Source: Coriobacteriales bacterium (GTDB lineage Bacteria; Actinomycetota; Coriobacteriia; Coriobacteriales; QAMH01). Taken from it: a stretch of 16,034 nucleotides of DNA. This document shows, piece after piece, positions 1-8,790 of this stretch. Every line of letters begins with the position of its first letter. Positions within the stretch are counted from its first letter, which is position 1. The stretch lies in assembly GCA_024408695.1 (NCBI GenBank), contig JAKSUU010000003.1, forward strand, positions 1-16,034, read 5' to 3'. A model generated the notes under the pieces. That model was not told the DNA's origin. It saw only the letters and a list, made by a program, of their open reading frames with translations, and did not search any database. The position numbers and the translations under genes are program-made.

Positions 1-185
1 TTAAAGAATTTAATAACAAGGTTTATGTTGCAGATGATATGAATGCTGCGATTGAATGCGCTTTTAAGGTTGCAAGCACAAACGACAATATTCTATTGAG
101 CCCGGCATGCGCATCCTTTGATGAGTTTAGTGGTTTTGAACAACGCGGATGTGCATTTAAACAAAAAGTAGCTTGTTTGTTTTAA
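1..185 (+). CDS. murD: UDP-N-acetylmuramoylalanine--D-glutamate ligase, C-terminal end (partial)
   Basis: This is the last 60 codons of a gene that enters from the left edge in the frame beginning at base 3 and stops at TAA 183-185. The visible tail contains LLSPACASFDEFSGFEQRG, the hallmark C-terminal MurD motif (SPACASFDxFxxFExRG) that helps bind the UDP-MurNAc-Ala substrate. MurD adds D-glutamate to UDP-MurNAc-L-alanine in the cytoplasm. The ATP-binding P-loop and the central domain lie outside the window. The gene sits 11 bp upstream of ftsW, as expected in a dcw cluster. Identity is secure from the motif and neighbours, but nothing can be said about the missing part. Confidence 0.9.
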   Translation, partial: KEFNNKVYVADDMNAAIECAFKVASTNDNILLSPACASFDEFSGFEQRGCAFKQKVACLF

Positions 186-196
186 GTGTTAGATAT

Positions 197-2071
197 ATGC
201 GCAAAAGTAGCAAAAATAAAGCAAAAACAAAAAAGGACTCTAAGCAAAAAGGACAGGTTCGCCCTGGTGCAGATTATGAACACCCAGACAAACTAGGAAT
301 TAATAAAAATGATAAAAAGAAAGATAGCGCGCTTTTCTTTAAAGGTGATTTAAAGAGATACCGCCTTCCAAGATATTTTTTTGTAATATTTATATTTTTA
401 CTTACCTGTTTTGGTCTGGTTATGATATTTTCTTCGAGCTCGGGTATTGGAGTAACTAGCGATTCTTCTTCAACTTATACCTTTTTGATATATCAACTTC
501 TTGCAGTATTGCTTGGAAGTGTTATTTGTGTTATAGCCGCTGCAATTCCATATTATTCAAAATTTATGATTAATACAATTCAGGTTTTATCAATTATTTT
601 TATCATAATATTAATTGCCATTATGTTTACACCCGGCGATGATTATGGTGTTAAGCGCAGAATTGAGATTTCATTTTTAGCATTTCAACCATCAGAATTT
701 GCCAAAATTTTAATTGTTTGCATGGCTGCTCAAATTTATATGTATTATTCTAATGGCACTTTCTCTTGGAAAAGGGCTGGAATTTTCTCACTTATCTTTG
801 TATTAGCTCCTCTTTTGCTCATTTTAATAGAACCAGATTTAGGGTCTTTTGCAATTTTATTTGTTGCAATTATTGGTTGTTTAGTATTTTCTGGTTTAAA
901 TGTAAAAATAGTCATAATTATTCTTATTGCAATTATTGCGGTTGGATTGATCGCTGTATTTGCTTTGCCTTACACTCAAGAACGTATTGCAACGTTTTTG
1001 TCACCAACTACCGACACTTCGGGCAAAGCCTATCAAATAACAAATAGTTATGCTGCTTTTGGTTCCGGTGGTTTTTTTGGAACAGGCATTGGCACTTCAA
1101 GGCAAAAATACGGTTGGCAAACACAACCTCATACCGATTTCATATTTTCTATTATTGGCGAAGAGCTAGGATTTATTGGTTGTTTTTGCTTAATTTTACT
1201 TTTTGCGGGCTTTATTTTTTGCGGAATAATGATTGCTAAAAATGCAAAAGATAGATACGCAAGTGCTATTGCAGGTGGATTAACCATACTTATTGGTTTT
1301 CAGGCTTTTGTAAATATGGGAATGGAAGTAGGATTTTTACCAGTTACTGGCAAAACTCTTCCATTTATTTCATATGGGGCATCTTCCATTGTTTCAACTC
1401 TGGGAGCTTGTGGCTTAATTCTATCGGTTTCAATATATTCTAACGAATCGGCAGCTAGTAAGTTAAAACGTGATGAATTTGTTATTATTTCACAAGAAAA
1501 AAATCAAAGTGACAATGCTGGAACTAAAAGCAAACAGCCTGCTCCTTCAGCGGGTTTGGTTGGTTCAATTGGTGGTATTTTCACGCGATCAAAGCAAAAT
1601 AAAGCTTCAGATAATAATCGATACGAAAAACAAACAAAATACAGTAGGCGAAGCAATAATACAAAGGCTAAAAATAAAACAAGTCGAAGGTCTAAAAAAA
1701 CCTCAAGACCTAGTTTTTATGATGATATAGAAAATTACCAAATGGAAGAATTCGATAGAAATTTTAATAATTCATACTCAGATTATGGTTATGGTACAAA
1801 ATCTACCAGGTCAAATAGAAGATCTAGTTCGCGTTTGAATACTTCGACTTCAAATAATCGCCTCCCACGTTCTTACCATTCTAAAACACAAAGCGATACA
1901 TATTTTAGTGATGATTTTGAGTTTGTTCCAGATAGATCATCGCCTACTAAAGACAATCGTGATGCCGATTACAAAAAAAAGAATGGCGATAGCAATTATA
2001 AAAGTAGTGTTCCACGTGGACGTTTAAATTATAATTTTTATAATGATGATAAATATAATAAAAATAGATAG
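197..2071 (+). CDS. ftsW: Septal peptidoglycan glycosyltransferase FtsW (SEDS family) with long C-terminal tail
   Basis: FtsW polymerises lipid II into glycan strands at the division septum. From ATG 197 the protein is 624 residues. A TTG at 173 would overlap murD and add eight residues, and neither start has a strong Shine-Dalgarno. Residues 1-57 are a basic cytoplasmic head. About ten membrane segments span 58-415. SEDS signatures are visible: FQPSEFAK (163-170), EPDLGS (212-217), GTGIGTSRQKYG (295-306), HTDFIFSIIGEELGF (312-326) with the presumed catalytic Asp314, and LPVTGKTLPFISYG (381-394). Residues 416-624 are a hydrophilic, low-complexity tail rich in Ser, Asn, Lys, Arg and Tyr, absent from the usual roughly 380-420-residue proteins. 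The Trp normally in the RRW motif before QPSE is Arg155 here. Cluster position favours FtsW over RodA. Confidence 0.92.
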   Translation: MRKSSKNKAKTKKDSKQKGQVRPGADYEHPDKLGINKNDKKKDSALFFKGDLKRYRLPRYFFVIFIFLLTCFGLVMIFSSSSGIGVTSDSSSTYTFLIYQLLAVLLGSVICVIAAAIPYYSKFMINTIQVLSIIFIIILIAIMFTPGDDYGVKRRIEISFLAFQPSEFAKILIVCMAAQIYMYYSNGTFSWKRAGIFSLIFVLAPLLLILIEPDLGSFAILFVAIIGCLVFSGLNVKIVIIILIAIIAVGLIAVFALPYTQERIATFLSPTTDTSGKAYQITNSYAAFGSGGFFGTGIGTSRQKYGWQTQPHTDFIFSIIGEELGFIGCFCLILLFAGFIFCGIMIAKNAKDRYASAIAGGLTILIGFQAFVNMGMEVGFLPVTGKTLPFISYGASSIVSTLGACGLILSVSIYSNESAASKLKRDEFVIISQEKNQSDNAGTKSKQPAPSAGLVGSIGGIFTRSKQNKASDNNRYEKQTKYSRRSNNTKAKNKTSRRSKKTSRPSFYDDIENYQMEEFDRNFNNSYSDYGYGTKSTRSNRRSSSRLNTSTSNNRLPRSYHSKTQSDTYFSDDFEFVPDRSSPTKDNRDADYKKKNGDSNYKSSVPRGRLNYNFYNDDKYNKNR

Positions 2072-2085
2072 ACTTGGGGGTTAAT

Positions 2086-3201
2086 GTGTATTTTGTAATT
2101 TCTGCTGGCGGAACAGCCGGTCATATAAATCCTGCGATTGCTGTTGCTCTTGAACTCCGAGAACAGGGCCATGAAATTGTGTTTATTGGAAGTGTTGATA
2201 GACTAGAATCTAAACTTGCAACCGACCTTGGCTTTGAATTCTATGGTCTGAACGTTAGTGGTTTTAACAAATCAAAACCAATGACCCTTGCTACTTCTTC
2301 CGCAAAAATAGCAAAAGCTACTGGTATTGTTAAAGAAATCTTTGTTAAACGCAGGCCCGATGCAGTTATAACTTTTGGTGCTTATGTTTCTGTTGCTGTT
2401 GGACGCGCAGCACATTCTTTAAAAATACCTTTGCTTATACACGAACAAAATTCCTTAATTGGCATGGCAAACTCATATTTGGCACGCTTTGCAGACTGCG
2501 TTTGTTTAACTTATGAAATTGGTAATAATAAAATTAAATGTAAAAATCCTCCCATAATTATGGGACTTCCTGTGCGTCCTCAAGTTGAAAATGGAGATGC
2601 TCAAATTGTAAAAAAAGAGCTCCATATTCCAGACGATGCTTGCGTTCTTCTTGTTTTTGGTGGTTCTTTAGGAGCTCATCATATAAATGAAATTTTCTGT
2701 GAACTTAAAAAAGAAATTTTGGCAATTGATAATGTTTATGTTATTCAATCTACAGGTACACAAGATTATAAATATACAAAAGATGAACTAAATTTAACGC
2801 AAGATGAACAAAAACGTTGGTTTTTATATGAATATATTGATAACATGGGTGACATGCTTGCAGTCGCCGATTTAGTTGTAAGTCGTGCTGGAGCATCTAC
2901 TTTAGCCGAAATTGTTTCTACTTGTAAACCAACGATACTAATTCCTTATCCACATGCTCGAAAAGATCACCAAACCTTAAATGCTAAATCTTGCGTTGAT
3001 GCTGGGGCATCGTTCATGTTCCAAGACACCGAACTTCATGACCCAAAGTTTAAAGATTGCTTATTTGATTTGTTAAATAACAAAGAAAAACGTGAGAAAA
3101 TGGGTCAGTCTTGCAAAAATCTTTGGGGTGGAGATGCTCGTAGGCAATTTGCAAAACTTATAGTTGACACGGCAAAAGCCCAAAATAGTTGCACTAACTA
3201 G
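2086..3201 (+). CDS. murG: UDP-GlcNAc:undecaprenyl-PP-MurNAc-pentapeptide GlcNAc transferase
   Basis: MurG converts lipid I to lipid II at the inner face of the membrane (GT28 family, GT-B fold). I chose GTG 2086: a GGGGG tract at 2076-2080 is correctly spaced, and translation then begins YFVISAGGTAGHINPA, matching where the family starts. This gives 371 residues, a normal length. Upstream TTG 2074 would add four residues. Motifs seen: N-terminal glycine-rich loop GGTAGHINPA (8-17), HEQNSLIGMAN (119-129), second-domain loop FGGSLGA (191-197), the SRAGASTLAEI donor-binding segment (266-276) and LIPYPHARKDHQ (285-296). It lies 14 bp after ftsW, suggesting co-transcription. No key motif is missing. 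Confidence 0.95.
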   Translation: MYFVISAGGTAGHINPAIAVALELREQGHEIVFIGSVDRLESKLATDLGFEFYGLNVSGFNKSKPMTLATSSAKIAKATGIVKEIFVKRRPDAVITFGAYVSVAVGRAAHSLKIPLLIHEQNSLIGMANSYLARFADCVCLTYEIGNNKIKCKNPPIIMGLPVRPQVENGDAQIVKKELHIPDDACVLLVFGGSLGAHHINEIFCELKKEILAIDNVYVIQSTGTQDYKYTKDELNLTQDEQKRWFLYEYIDNMGDMLAVADLVVSRAGASTLAEIVSTCKPTILIPYPHARKDHQTLNAKSCVDAGASFMFQDTELHDPKFKDCLFDLLNNKEKREKMGQSCKNLWGGDARRQFAKLIVDTAKAQNSCTN

Positions 3202-3234
3202 ATTCCATTAAGTTATATTTTTCATGGGTTTTAT

Positions 3235-3280
3235 TTCTTAAAGCGTCTTTTAGCTTTTATTGTGCTTTATGCTTTAAGAA
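3235..3280 (+). repeat. Inverted repeat between murG and murC
   Basis: A perfect 10-bp inverted repeat, TTCTTAAAGC (3235-3244) and GCTTTAAGAA (3271-3280), is separated by 26 bases. It lies in the only sizeable gap of the dcw block and just ahead of a TATAAT box. It lacks a GC-rich stem and a following T-run, so it is not a canonical rho-independent terminator. It could be a weak processing or termination hairpin, or an operator for the promoter downstream. The repeat is seen; the role is inferred. Confidence 0.45.
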
Positions 3281-3301
3281 TAAATATAGTATAATTATAT
3301 G
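3267..3301 (+). promoter_or_regulatory. Probable internal promoter for murC-ftsQ-coaE-uvrB
   Basis: A perfect TATAAT box lies at 3290-3295 in the AT-rich murG-murC gap, 30 bp before the murC start. The -35 region at 17-bp spacing (3267-3272, TTATGC) is poor. Transcription would start near 3302, giving a leader of about 25 nt. The right arm of the 3235-3280 inverted repeat overlaps the spacer. The other intergenic gaps of the cluster are only 11-16 bp, so this is the natural place for a second promoter. Confidence 0.45.
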
Positions 3302-3325
3302 TTTAGAAATAATTGATAAATAATC

Positions 3326-4720
3326 ATGGATATTAAGGCAAATAAAATTCATTTTATTGGTATTGGCGGAGTCGGAATGTCTGCCATTGCAAGTATTGCT
3401 GCAAGTAGCGGTTATAAAGTAAGTGGCTCAGATATAAAAAGTTCGTCTCTTACCGATAAATTAGCAGATCAAGGCTTAAAAATTTTTATTGGACACGATG
3501 CAAATAACATTGCTAAGGATGTTGACGCAGTTGTTGTTTCTACGGCAATACGTAAAGATAACCCAGAATTTGCATATGCTCAAAAAAATAATATTAATAT
3601 TTTGCACCGTTCCGAGATGCTTGCCTTGCTTGGAGTGGGCAAAAAAACTCTAGCTTGTACTGGCACCCATGGCAAAACTACTACATCATCTATGCTGGCA
3701 ACTATCATTGACGGTATAGGTGCAGATCCTACATTTCTAATTGGGGGAACTGTTGGTGCATATAAAACAAATGCCCAATTTGGCCGTGGGGAGTATTATA
3801 TTGTTGAAGCAGACGAAAGCGATGCTTCTTTTTTAAATTTAGACCCGTATGCTGCTCTTATTACAAATCTGGATGCAGACCATTTAGATCATTATAAAAA
3901 TTTGGATAATCTTAAATCTACTTTTAAAGAGTTTATTGATAAAGTTCCAAACGATGGCTTAGTTGTTGTTTGCGCAGATGATCAAAATCTGTATGACATC
4001 GCTAAAGATTCCAATAAAAAATTCCTGTTTTATGGAGGTCCAGATTGTAAGCATGATTGCAATGCAAACTACAAAATCTTAAAAAAAGATGGCTTTGGAT
4101 ATGAATTTGAAATAAGTTTCGATAATAACAAAACTGTTGTCGTCTCATTGAAAAAGAGCCCTGGTGTTCACAACGTCTTAAATGCGTGTGGTGTTCTTAC
4201 ACTTTGTTATGGACTTGGTATAGATGTTGATCTCGCTGCAAAATATTTGAGCACTTTTGAAGGCGTTAAAAGAAGATTCGAATTTAAAGGCACGGCTTGT
4301 GGAGTTAGCGTTTTTGATGATTATGCACATCACCCTACAGAAATCAAAGCTACTATTAAAGCTGTTAAAAATTTGGATTTTAATAATGTTTATGTTGTAT
4401 TTCAGCCACATAGATATTCTCGTACTCGCGATAATTTAGATGATTATAAAGATGCTTTTGCAGATGCAGATTTTTTATGTTTATTAGATGTTTATGCTGC
4501 GGGAGAGGCTCCAATACCTGGCATTAATGGCAAAATTGTCTTAGATACAATTTTGGATTATTCACCGCATTCTCTTTGTGCTTGGATGCCAAATAGAATG
4601 AAGGTTGCTCCTTATATTGCTTCTAAGGTTAAAGAAGGCGATATTGTTTTAACAATGGGGGCAGGGGATGTAACATCATATGGTCCTCAGATTTTAGATT
4701 ATATAAATAAAAGCGCTTAA
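3326..4720 (+). CDS. murC: UDP-N-acetylmuramate--L-alanine ligase
   Basis: MurC is the cytoplasmic ATP-dependent ligase that adds L-alanine to UDP-MurNAc, the first step in building the stem peptide. The 464-residue length is typical. Motifs in order: N-terminal nucleotide loop FIGIGGVGMSAIA (10-22), Mur ligase P-loop TGTHGKTTTSSM (112-123), EADESDASFL (161-170), TNLDADHLDHY (180-190), EGVKRRFEF (312-320), DDYAHHPTEI (331-340) and QPHRYSRTRD (360-369). The start is ATG 3326, which places the glycine-rich loop as usual. No good Shine-Dalgarno precedes it. With the promoter predicted just upstream, the message leader would be short. ftsQ follows after 15 bp. Confidence 0.96.
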   Translation: MDIKANKIHFIGIGGVGMSAIASIAASSGYKVSGSDIKSSSLTDKLADQGLKIFIGHDANNIAKDVDAVVVSTAIRKDNPEFAYAQKNNINILHRSEMLALLGVGKKTLACTGTHGKTTTSSMLATIIDGIGADPTFLIGGTVGAYKTNAQFGRGEYYIVEADESDASFLNLDPYAALITNLDADHLDHYKNLDNLKSTFKEFIDKVPNDGLVVVCADDQNLYDIAKDSNKKFLFYGGPDCKHDCNANYKILKKDGFGYEFEISFDNNKTVVVSLKKSPGVHNVLNACGVLTLCYGLGIDVDLAAKYLSTFEGVKRRFEFKGTACGVSVFDDYAHHPTEIKATIKAVKNLDFNNVYVVFQPHRYSRTRDNLDDYKDAFADADFLCLLDVYAAGEAPIPGINGKIVLDTILDYSPHSLCAWMPNRMKVAPYIASKVKEGDIVLTMGAGDVTSYGPQILDYINKSA

Positions 4721-4735
4721 TTTTTATTGTAAAAA

Positions 4736-5956
4736 ATGAAAAAGAAATCTAAGCTAAAAGGTGTTAAGCCACAGCGTAAATCAGTAAAAGCCAAGGCAGC
4801 AAAATCATATACCGCAAAAGCGTCCGATTCTAATTATTCTGTTTTTGATGATTCAAGGTCGCAATATTCTAATAATCCGCCTAGGGGATTTACACCTCAA
4901 GTTTTAGGTCAGCAAGACTTTAGAGAACAAGACTTTACTCAACAAAATTTCGATAAGCAAAACTTTACCCAGCAAAACTTTCGCTATAAGGATGACGATC
5001 GTCCAATTTATGGCAATCAAAATTTCAATAGTCATTTTTCTGATCAACAAAATAGCAATGATTTTAATCGGTCAAATTTTGATTATGACAACTACAGAGA
5101 TACTTATAATGACTCAGCGCCAAACAATGTTTTTAATACGGTTTTGAGTGGGTCATCAAATGAATATAATGAAAGAGTTCATAAAACAACTGTTAAGTCA
5201 GCACGTCGCGAGCAACGTTTCAAAAAGGCAAAAAATAAATTACGCAATAAACTTTTAATAATAGCTTTAATTGTTCTATGTGTTTTAGCATTAATTTTTG
5301 GCGGAGTTTTTGTATATAGATCTCCGTTATTTGCTGTGGAAAATGTAGAAGTTACAGGTGTTTCACATTTAACAAACGAAGAAATTACTCAACTTGCAGC
5401 GGTTCCAAACGATTCTACATTACTAAGAATTGATGCAGATGGAATATGCAAAAGGCTGCAAACTCATGCTTGGATTCAATCGGCAACAATACATCGTAAT
5501 TTTCCAAACACTATTACCATTGAAATTGTTGAACGAAGTCCCGCGGCAACAGTTAAAGTAAATGCAAATTCTACATGGGTAATTTCAAACGATGGAATAT
5601 GGCTTAGTGCAGCTACAAACGATGACATTGAATCTTTAAGAAAGATAATTGATGTAGATGCAACTATTGCTACACCATCAAGCGGTGTAAGTTGCAAAGA
5701 TGAAGGTGTTTTAAACGCCATAGATATTTTTGCAGGCTTAAGTACAGATTTTGTATCACAAATAGATAGTATTTCTGCGCCTAGCGCATCTAAGACTCAG
5801 CTGAATCTTAAAAATGGTGTTGTTGTTGCTTTTGGAGATGCTACCGAAATTGAGCTTAAAGAATCTGTTATTAAAGAATTAATGGCTCAAAATGAAGGAA
5901 AAATTTCTTATATTAATGTGCGTATTCCATCTAGACCAATTTTTAGGTCTAAATAA
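4736..5956 (+). CDS. ftsQ: Cell division protein FtsQ/DivIB with extended N-terminal region
   Basis: FtsQ is a bitopic divisome scaffold of 406 residues here. Residues 1-170 are cytoplasmic, polar and probably disordered. They begin Lys-rich, run through a Gln/Asn/Phe-rich stretch and end in a basic segment (157-172). Residues 173-194 form one membrane segment. A POTRA domain follows (about 199-268: FAVENVEVTGVSHLTNEEI, then HAWIQSATIHRNFPNTI and EIVERSP), then the FtsQ beta domain to the C terminus. The cytoplasmic part is far longer than usual for the family. Residues 59-83 are five tandem pentapeptides ending at the membrane-distal side. The start is ATG 4736 with no clear Shine-Dalgarno. 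Gene position after murC supports the call. Confidence 0.9.
   Translation: MKKKSKLKGVKPQRKSVKAKAAKSYTAKASDSNYSVFDDSRSQYSNNPPRGFTPQVLGQQDFREQDFTQQNFDKQNFTQQNFRYKDDDRPIYGNQNFNSHFSDQQNSNDFNRSNFDYDNYRDTYNDSAPNNVFNTVLSGSSNEYNERVHKTTVKSARREQRFKKAKNKLRNKLLIIALIVLCVLALIFGGVFVYRSPLFAVENVEVTGVSHLTNEEITQLAAVPNDSTLLRIDADGICKRLQTHAWIQSATIHRNFPNTITIEIVERSPAATVKVNANSTWVISNDGIWLSAATNDDIESLRKIIDVDATIATPSSGVSCKDEGVLNAIDIFAGLSTDFVSQIDSISAPSASKTQLNLKNGVVVAFGDATEIELKESVIKELMAQNEGKISYINVRIPSRPIFRSK
4910..4984 (+). repeat. Five tandem 15-bp coding repeats in ftsQ
   Basis: Codons 59-83 of ftsQ read QQDFR, EQDFT, QQNFD, KQNFT, QQNFR: five in-register pentapeptides with invariant Gln and Phe and Asp or Asn between them. 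The DNA copies diverge at third positions (gactTT/aattTC/aactTT), so the peptide pattern is conserved better than the DNA. The pattern resembles the (D/N)-(L/F)-x-x rhythm of pentapeptide-repeat proteins. However, Gln sits where that fold needs a small residue, so a beta-helix is unlikely. Confidence 0.8.
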
Positions 5957-5972
5957 TTTAAGTGAATAGACT

Positions 5973-6578
5973 ATGAAAACGATTTTTATTATTGGAAAAA
6001 TTGGTTCAGGAAAAACTCAATTATGTTCTGTTTTTTCTGATTACAATGCCTTTATCATTAATTGTGATGCTTTAGGCCATGATGTTTTGCAAGATAAAGA
6101 GATTGTCACAAAACTTATAAAGCATTTTGGTGATACAATTTTGAAAAAAAACGGCCCATTTGGCGAAAACGAGATTTCTCGCTCTAATTTAGCTAAAATC
6201 GTTTTCGCAAATGAAGACTACATAATGGTGCTTAATTCTATTATGATTCCAGCCATAAAAGAGGAGCTTTTAGAGCAGATTTCGCTTACTAAAAAAGGAA
6301 TGCTTTTTGATTTTTGTGTATGTGAGATTCCAGTCTTTGATCAGTGCCTCGACATAGCAAATTTAGCTAATGAAATTATTTATATTAAATCATCAAAAAC
6401 AGATTGTATAAATCGATGTGTTAAGCGTGGCATGAGCTATGACGATGCTATAGCTCGCTGGGATTTACAAGCATCAGAAGAATTATTTGAGCAATACGCA
6501 ACTTTGATTTTTGAAAATAATGGTAGCTTAAATAACATTGAAAACTTTGTAAACGACTACGTTTTAAGAAATTCTTAA
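5973..6578 (+). CDS. coaE: Dephospho-CoA kinase
   Basis: CoaE phosphorylates the 3'-hydroxyl of the ribose in dephospho-CoA, the last step of coenzyme A synthesis. The protein is 201 residues, a normal length. The P-loop is GKIGSGKT (8-15). NCDALGHDVL (30-39) corresponds to the family's Asp-Ala substrate motif, and RSNLAKIVF (70-78) to the conserved R-x-x-L-x-x-x-V-F segment. The C-terminal half has the R-C-x-x-R-G-M-x-x-x-x-A core (residues about 144-156) and IFENNGSLNNI, matching the usual (I/V)-x-N-x-G-S ending. The gene starts 16 bp after ftsQ and ends 14 bp before uvrB, so it is probably translated from the same message. There is no link in function to cell division. Confidence 0.88.
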   Translation: MKTIFIIGKIGSGKTQLCSVFSDYNAFIINCDALGHDVLQDKEIVTKLIKHFGDTILKKNGPFGENEISRSNLAKIVFANEDYIMVLNSIMIPAIKEELLEQISLTKKGMLFDFCVCEIPVFDQCLDIANLANEIIYIKSSKTDCINRCVKRGMSYDDAIARWDLQASEELFEQYATLIFENNGSLNNIENFVNDYVLRNS

Positions 6579-6592
6579 TTTAGGCTTAGCTT

Positions 6593-8773
6593 ATGGGTGC
6601 GCAAATAAATTTAGATGAATTTAAAAATAAGTCGGCTAATAAATTTGAGATTCATTCTCCTTATGAGATGTCTGGAGACCAGCCTTTGGCTGTAGCTTCT
6701 TTGGTGGAGGGTCTAAAAAAGGGTTTGCGCTATCAAACATTGCTTGGAGTTACAGGAAGCGGTAAAACCTTTACCATGGCAAATGTTATTGAACAAATGA
6801 ATATGCCTACTTTAGTTATTGCACCAAATAAGACTTTGGCAGCTCAACTTGCTGCCGAGCTAAAGGAGTTTTTTCCAAATAATGTTGTGGTTTATTTTGT
6901 TAGTTATTACGACTATTATCAACCCGAAGCTTATGTTCCTCAAACAGATACCTTTATAGAAAAAGATGCAAGTATAAATGAGGAAGTGGAAAAGTTGCGC
7001 CATGCAGCGACATCGGCGCTGCTTACTCGACGCGATGTTGTGGTTGTTGCAAGCGTTTCTTGTATTTATGGAATTGGCTCACCTAAAAATTACATGTCGA
7101 TGTCAATATTTTTAAGCGTTGGTCAAACGGTCGATCGAAATGATTTAATTAAGCAGTTAATCGATATTCAATATGATCGCAACGAACTTGACCTTGAGCG
7201 TGGATGTTTTAGGGTCCGTGGCGAATATGTAGATATTTATCCACCTTATGCAGATAACGTGTTTAGAATTGGTTTTTTTTTTGTTGTTGTAGAGTCAATT
7301 AGCGAGGTTAATCCTATTACTTTAGATGAGATTATGAGTTATGATTCAATTCCAATTTGGCCAGCTTCGCACTATGTTGCAAGTCATAGCGATATAAGTC
7401 ATGCGATTTCAACAATAGAAGATGAGCTAGGGCAACGTTTGCGCCAGCTAAAGAGTGAAAACAAATTACTTGAAGCCCAACGTTTAGAACAACGCACTTC
7501 TTATGATTTGGAAATGCTTATGACTATGGGTTTTTGTAGTGGTATAGAAAATTATTCTATGCACCTAGATGGCAGAAAGCCTGGAGAGCCACCTTATACG
7601 CTGCTAGATTACTTTGGCGGTAAAGATTTTTTGACTATTGTTGATGAAAGCCATGTTAGTATTCCTCAATTTCGGGGTATGTATGAGGGTGACAGGTCAC
7701 GCAAAGTTACTCTGGTAGAGCATGGTTTTCGCCTGCCTTCTGCTTTAGATAATCGTCCACTTAGATTTGATGAGTTCGAAATGCGCGTTCCACAATTTGT
7801 TTATGTTAGTGCCACGCCAGGGGATTACGAACAACGTGTTTCGGATGCTGTCGTGGAGCAGATTATTCGCCCTACAGGTTTGCTTGACCCCCAGATTGAC
7901 CTTCGTTCAACTAAAAATCAAATTGACGATCTGATTAGCGAAGTCAAGGAATGTACCGATGCTGGAGGTCGTGTTTTAGTAACAACTCTTACAAAAAAAA
8001 TGGCAGAAGAGTTAACGGATTATCTATTAGATAACGAGGTCAAAGCCCGTTATTTGCACAGTGATATTGGCACCATTGAGCGTGTGGAAATTTTGAACGA
8101 TTTACGTGCAGGAAAATTTGATGTTTTGGTTGGTATTAATTTGCTTCGCGAGGGGCTTGATTTGCCAGAGGTTGAACTTGTATGCATTTTAGATGCAGAC
8201 AAAGAAGGTTTTTTGCGCAATCATCGTTCTTTGATTCAAACGATTGGGCGCGCTGCTCGTAATGTTAGTGGTCGAGTAATTATGTATGCCGATAAGCAGA
8301 CCGATTCTATGAAATTTGCAATAGATGAAACCGCACGTCGTCGTAAAATTCAAATGGCATATAACGAAGAGCATGGTATTGAGCCTCAAACTATTCGTAA
8401 GGCTATTAATTCGATTATGTCGCAGTTAGATATTGGCAAAGCTAAATCCGAGGAAGGCGAGGATGGAGAATTTGCAGAATTTGAAAGCGATGGTGTATTA
8501 TCCAATGTCGATATGGATGCTTTTGCAGGAGAACTTAAGCATTTTGACAAATCGCAGGTTCTGCAGATTATTGCATCTTTAGAAGAACAGATGAATGCTG
8601 CATCTGTGGCGCTTGATTTTGAAAGTGCCGCTGCTTATAGAGATAAGGTTGTTCGATTAAAATCGGCAGTGGATAAGTCGAGCGAAGAAGACGTGCTTAA
8701 GGATTTTAAGAAGCGTGCACGCAAAGGCTCAAGCATGGGTACGCGCAAAAACCGCGGCAAACGACATCGATAA
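6593..8773 (+). CDS. uvrB: Excinuclease ABC subunit UvrB
   Basis: UvrB is the damage-verifying helicase-like subunit of nucleotide excision repair. It is loaded by UvrA and then recruits UvrC. The protein has 726 residues. Seen in order: Walker A GVTGSGKT (52-59), the beta-hairpin region [20 protein letters not shown] (105-124), [10 protein letters not shown] (153-162), motif [16 protein letters not shown] (351-364), SATPGDYE (406-413), [13 protein letters not shown] (518-530), QTIGRAARN (549-557), and a C-terminal UVR motif (about 656-691) that binds UvrC. Residues 727-onwards do not exist; the end is a basic tail. Oddity: at 227-233 the family's EFFGDE(I/V) is GFFFVVV, encoded by a run of ten T followed by GTTGTTGTA, with reading frame kept. 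A hairpin follows the stop. Confidence 0.95.
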   Translation: MGAQINLDEFKNKSANKFEIHSPYEMSGDQPLAVASLVEGLKKGLRYQTLLGVTGSGKTFTMANVIEQMNMPTLVIAPNKTLAAQLAAELKEFFPNNVVVYFVSYYDYYQPEAYVPQTDTFIEKDASINEEVEKLRHAATSALLTRRDVVVVASVSCIYGIGSPKNYMSMSIFLSVGQTVDRNDLIKQLIDIQYDRNELDLERGCFRVRGEYVDIYPPYADNVFRIGFFFVVVESISEVNPITLDEIMSYDSIPIWPASHYVASHSDISHAISTIEDELGQRLRQLKSENKLLEAQRLEQRTSYDLEMLMTMGFCSGIENYSMHLDGRKPGEPPYTLLDYFGGKDFLTIVDESHVSIPQFRGMYEGDRSRKVTLVEHGFRLPSALDNRPLRFDEFEMRVPQFVYVSATPGDYEQRVSDAVVEQIIRPTGLLDPQIDLRSTKNQIDDLISEVKECTDAGGRVLVTTLTKKMAEELTDYLLDNEVKARYLHSDIGTIERVEILNDLRAGKFDVLVGINLLREGLDLPEVELVCILDADKEGFLRNHRSLIQTIGRAARNVSGRVIMYADKQTDSMKFAIDETARRRKIQMAYNEEHGIEPQTIRKAINSIMSQLDIGKAKSEEGEDGEFAEFESDGVLSNVDMDAFAGELKHFDKSQVLQIIASLEEQMNAASVALDFESAAAYRDKVVRLKSAVDKSSEEDVLKDFKKRARKGSSMGTRKNRGKRHR

Positions 8774-8790
8774 CTGGATCACAACCCCAC

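Noticed and set aside
173..196. TTG start of ftsW inside murD
   Set aside because: Adds eight residues with no ribosome site; ATG 197 begins a typical basic head. Not fully excluded.
4910..4984. Genuine pentapeptide-repeat (beta-helix) domain in FtsQ
   Set aside because: Only five units, and Gln occupies the position that must be small for the helix interior.
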